From an uncultured Roseburia sp. (lineage in GTDB: Bacteria > Bacillota > Clostridia > Lachnospirales > Lachnospiraceae), in assembly GCA_947057405.1 (NCBI GenBank), contig CAMSEJ010000112.1:1-7828 (forward strand): a stretch of DNA of 7,828 nucleotides. Direction: 5' to 3'. The translations under genes were made by a program, and so were the position numbers. Positions 6,630-7,828 of this stretch are shown here, piece after piece. The notes under the pieces were generated by a model that was given only the letters and a program-made list of their open reading frames with translations, made no database searches and was not told the DNA's origin. Position 1 is the stretch's first letter. Every line of letters starts with the position of its first letter.

Positions 6630-6777
6630 GTCAGAACATTGCTTTGTGACAGTTCTTTTCAAATACGCTTTGAAGCTGCTTTATTAGTATAACGCTAAAC
6701 GGAAGGATATGCTACCCTTTTTTGAAGGAAGTTTCCCGAATCTTTTGTCATTATTAGAACGAATCCCAGCTCCCCGG

Positions 6778-6805
6778 CATCAGAGTTATATTACATACTC
6801 TGGTG
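6778..6805. repeat. 9-bp inverted repeat in the lepB-Uma2 intergenic region
   Basis: CATCAGAGT (6778-6786) pairs with ACTCTGGTG (6797-6805) around a 10-nt loop, with one G.T pair. No T-run follows on either strand, so it is not a terminator. Its function is unknown. Confidence 0.35.
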
Positions 6806-6865
6806 TGGTATTTCTTATGACCCATAACCTTTCGTCTCTATTTTACGTCAACAGCATGTATAAGA

Positions 6866-6894
6866 TTGTAATTCCTATGAATTTTGTTTATAAT
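6866..6894 (+). promoter_or_regulatory. Sigma-A promoter of the Uma2 gene
   Basis: TTGTAA (6866-6871), a 17-nt spacer and a perfect TATAAT (6889-6894). The predicted transcript start, near 6901, is just upstream of the ribosome binding site, giving a leader of about 18 nt. This argues against translation from the ATG at 6709. Confidence 0.7.
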
Positions 6895-6906
6895 AGAATC
6901 AAGAAC

Positions 6907-6911
6907 GGAGG
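6907..6911 (+). promoter_or_regulatory. Ribosome binding site that decides the Uma2 start
   Basis: GGAGG, seven bases before the ATG at 6919. Nothing comparable precedes the longer-frame ATG at 6709, where GGAAGG is only two bases from the start. Confidence 0.8.
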
Positions 6912-6918
6912 TGTAAGA

Positions 6919-7452
6919 ATGGATACATTGAGAAAAGAAGAACTGTATACGATAGATGATATTTATGCTTTGCCTGACGGGCAAAGGGCAGAACTGATTG
7001 ATGGAAAAATTTATTATATGGCTCCTCCAAATACAAAACATCAAACGCTTGTAATGGATTTATCATATCAAATAAAAGACTATATCAAGCGAAATAACGG
7101 TGAATGTAATGTGTTTCCTGCCCCGTTCGCTGTATTTCTTAATGAAAATGACAGAAATTATGTAGAACCGGATATATCAGTCATTTGTGACAAAAATAAA
7201 ATTACCGATAAAGGCTGCAGCGGTACGCCAGATTGGGTGATTGAAATTGTTTCACCAAGCAGCAAGCCCATGGATTATTTTACAAAATTGTTTAAGTATC
7301 GTACATCTGGGGTCAGGGAGTATTGGATTGTTGATCCTATAAAGCAGCGTGTTACCGTTTATTTTTTTGAAAAGGAATTGGTAGAAGAGTATTCTTTTGG
7401 GACTGATATCCCAGTAGGAATTTATGGAGGGTTTACTATAAAAGTAGAGTAA
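6919..7452 (+). CDS. Uma2-family protein (DUF820), PD-(D/E)XK nuclease fold
   Basis: 177 residues from the ATG at 6919, the usual length for the family. Motifs in order: YTIDDIYALPDGQRAELIDG (10-29) with Glu25; the helix HQTLVMDLSYQIKDYI (41-56); FAVFLNENDRNYVEPDISVI (70-89) with Asp85; PDWVIEIVSPSS (104-115) with Glu109; and KLFKYRTSGVREYWIVDP (123-140). These match the Uma2 / DUF820 pattern of the restriction-endonuclease-like fold; nuclease activity is predicted from the fold, and the biological role of the family is poorly known. The gene has its own promoter and ribosome binding site and looks monocistronic. It is clearly A+T-richer than the genes either side, which suggests transfer from another source. 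No toxin or restriction partner is seen next to it. Confidence 0.88.
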   Translation: MDTLRKEELYTIDDIYALPDGQRAELIDGKIYYMAPPNTKHQTLVMDLSYQIKDYIKRNNGECNVFPAPFAVFLNENDRNYVEPDISVICDKNKITDKGCSGTPDWVIEIVSPSSKPMDYFTKLFKYRTSGVREYWIVDPIKQRVTVYFFEKELVEEYSFGTDIPVGIYGGFTIKVE

Positions 7453-7527
7453 CTGCTTAAGAGTATGGTAGACAGGCAGATAGGAAAGCATTTGGAAAAT
7501 AAAAATACAGACAGCAAATCGTGATAC

Positions 7528-7534
7528 AAAGGAG
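7528..7534 (+). promoter_or_regulatory. Ribosome binding site of the HD-like gene
   Basis: AAAGGAG lies nine bases before the GTG at 7544 and supports that non-ATG start. The 91 bases between the Uma2 stop and this start show no terminator or clear promoter. Confidence 0.6.
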
Positions 7535-7543
7535 AACCAAACC

Positions 7544-7828
7544 GTGACGAACGACAAAGCGAACATATTCACTTCTTTACTGGATACATTTGAAAATACA
7601 GATATACAGTCCTATGCGAAGGCCTGTATTCAGACCATCCCGGCGTATTTTTGGGACGTCGGCGCGTCAAGCACCGGGAAGTATCATCCTAAATACGCGC
7701 TTGGCGATCTGGGCCTGGCGCGTCATACCTGCGCAGTAGTGCGTTTCCTGAATCACATGTTCAGTATTGACTGCATCCGGAACGAATTTACCTCCAGAGA
7801 ACGGGATCTGCTGCGCGTGGCCGGAATC
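7544..7828 (+). CDS. Probable HD-domain phosphohydrolase-like protein, N-terminal 95 residues (3' end outside window)
   Basis: The frame runs from GTG 7544 to the right edge without a stop and is preceded by AAAGGAG. The visible protein begins VTNDKANIFTSLLDTFEN. The segment IPAYFWDVGASSTGKYHPKY (32-51) followed by GDLGLARHTCAVVRFLNHMF (54-73) resembles the start of HD-superfamily hydrolases, in which the His of 'L.RHT..V' (His61 here) is the first metal ligand. The diagnostic His-Asp pair would lie beyond the window, so the assignment is provisional. Codon use is again G+C-richer than in the Uma2 gene. No substrate can be inferred. Confidence 0.6.
   Translation, partial: MTNDKANIFTSLLDTFENTDIQSYAKACIQTIPAYFWDVGASSTGKYHPKYALGDLGLARHTCAVVRFLNHMFSIDCIRNEFTSRERDLLRVAGI

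Larger units (their letters stand above)
6545..6918. other. 374-nt gene-free stretch between divergent lepB and Uma2 genes
   Basis: It holds the lepB leader with two phased direct repeats (6586-6629), a hairpin (6778-6805) and the Uma2 promoter and ribosome binding site (6866-6911). The plus frame is open from an ATG at 6709 into the Uma2 gene, but that upstream part has no usable ribosome binding site and reads into the promoter, so I treat it as non-coding. Composition shifts from balanced to A+T-rich across the stretch. No RNA gene or terminator is evident. Confidence 0.6.

Noticed and set aside
6630..6720. Weak lepB promoter candidate (minus-strand TATACT near 6690)
   Set aside because: The -10 is good but no -35 matches more than three positions at 16-18 nt spacing.
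7252..7572. 106-codon minus-strand frame with a hydrophobic start, opposite Uma2
   Set aside because: GTG start without a Shine-Dalgarno; the hydrophobic run is the complement of an A-rich stretch; overlaps two better-supported genes.
1..7828. CRISPR arrays, tRNA/rRNA genes, insertion sequences, toxin-antitoxin pairs
   Set aside because: No regular repeat-spacer array, cloverleaf-like sequence, transposase motif or terminal inverted repeats were found. The Uma2 gene has no adjacent partner that would make a defence or toxin module.

Overview
The window looks like chromosome of a motile Gram-positive Clostridia member, most probably Lachnospiraceae. The reasons are strong AGGAGG-type ribosome binding sites, a small flagellin with the N-terminal sequence style of that family, a FliD-like protein of the kind seen in those bacteria, a short single-span Gram-positive signal peptidase I, and a large FtsX-type permease. 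The genus cannot be fixed from the sequence alone. Base composition is balanced to slightly G+C-rich, except for a clearly A+T-richer stretch around 6720-7520.

Layout: (1) 1-2225, plus strand: the C-terminal part of an ABC-transporter permease with two FtsX-like membrane modules; its start lies left of the window. (2) 2276-2324: a strong bidirectional terminator shared with the convergent flagellin gene. (3) 2323-3090, minus strand: a 255-residue flagellin with a normal D1 core but a shortened N-terminal and a divergent C-terminal D0 segment. (4) 3091-3366: a divergent control region with an A/T-rich tract, a candidate promoter and a perfect 15-bp palindrome. (5) 3367-4665, plus strand: a FliD-like (hook-associated protein 2, filament cap) protein. 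(6) 4677-4716: a second bidirectional terminator. (7) 6544 down to 4715, minus strand: a two-gene operon, signal peptidase I (lepB/sipS type) followed 15 nt later by a CgeB-like GT-B glycosyltransferase. (8) 6545-6918: a 374-nt gene-free stretch with phased direct repeats, a hairpin and a promoter. (9) 6919-7452, plus strand: an A+T-rich Uma2-family (PD-(D/E)XK fold) protein. (10) 7544-7828, plus strand: the first 95 codons of a probable HD-domain protein that runs off the right edge.

The most coherent functional unit is flagellin, FliD-like cap and glycosyltransferase. The flagellin and the cap-like gene are transcribed divergently from one control region. The glycosyltransferase converges on the cap gene and is a reasonable, unproven candidate for decorating a surface structure such as the flagellum. 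The altered D0 segments of the flagellin and the non-standard N-terminus of the cap protein suggest a specialised or second flagellar filament system. I saw no CRISPR array, tRNA, rRNA, insertion sequence or confident riboswitch.
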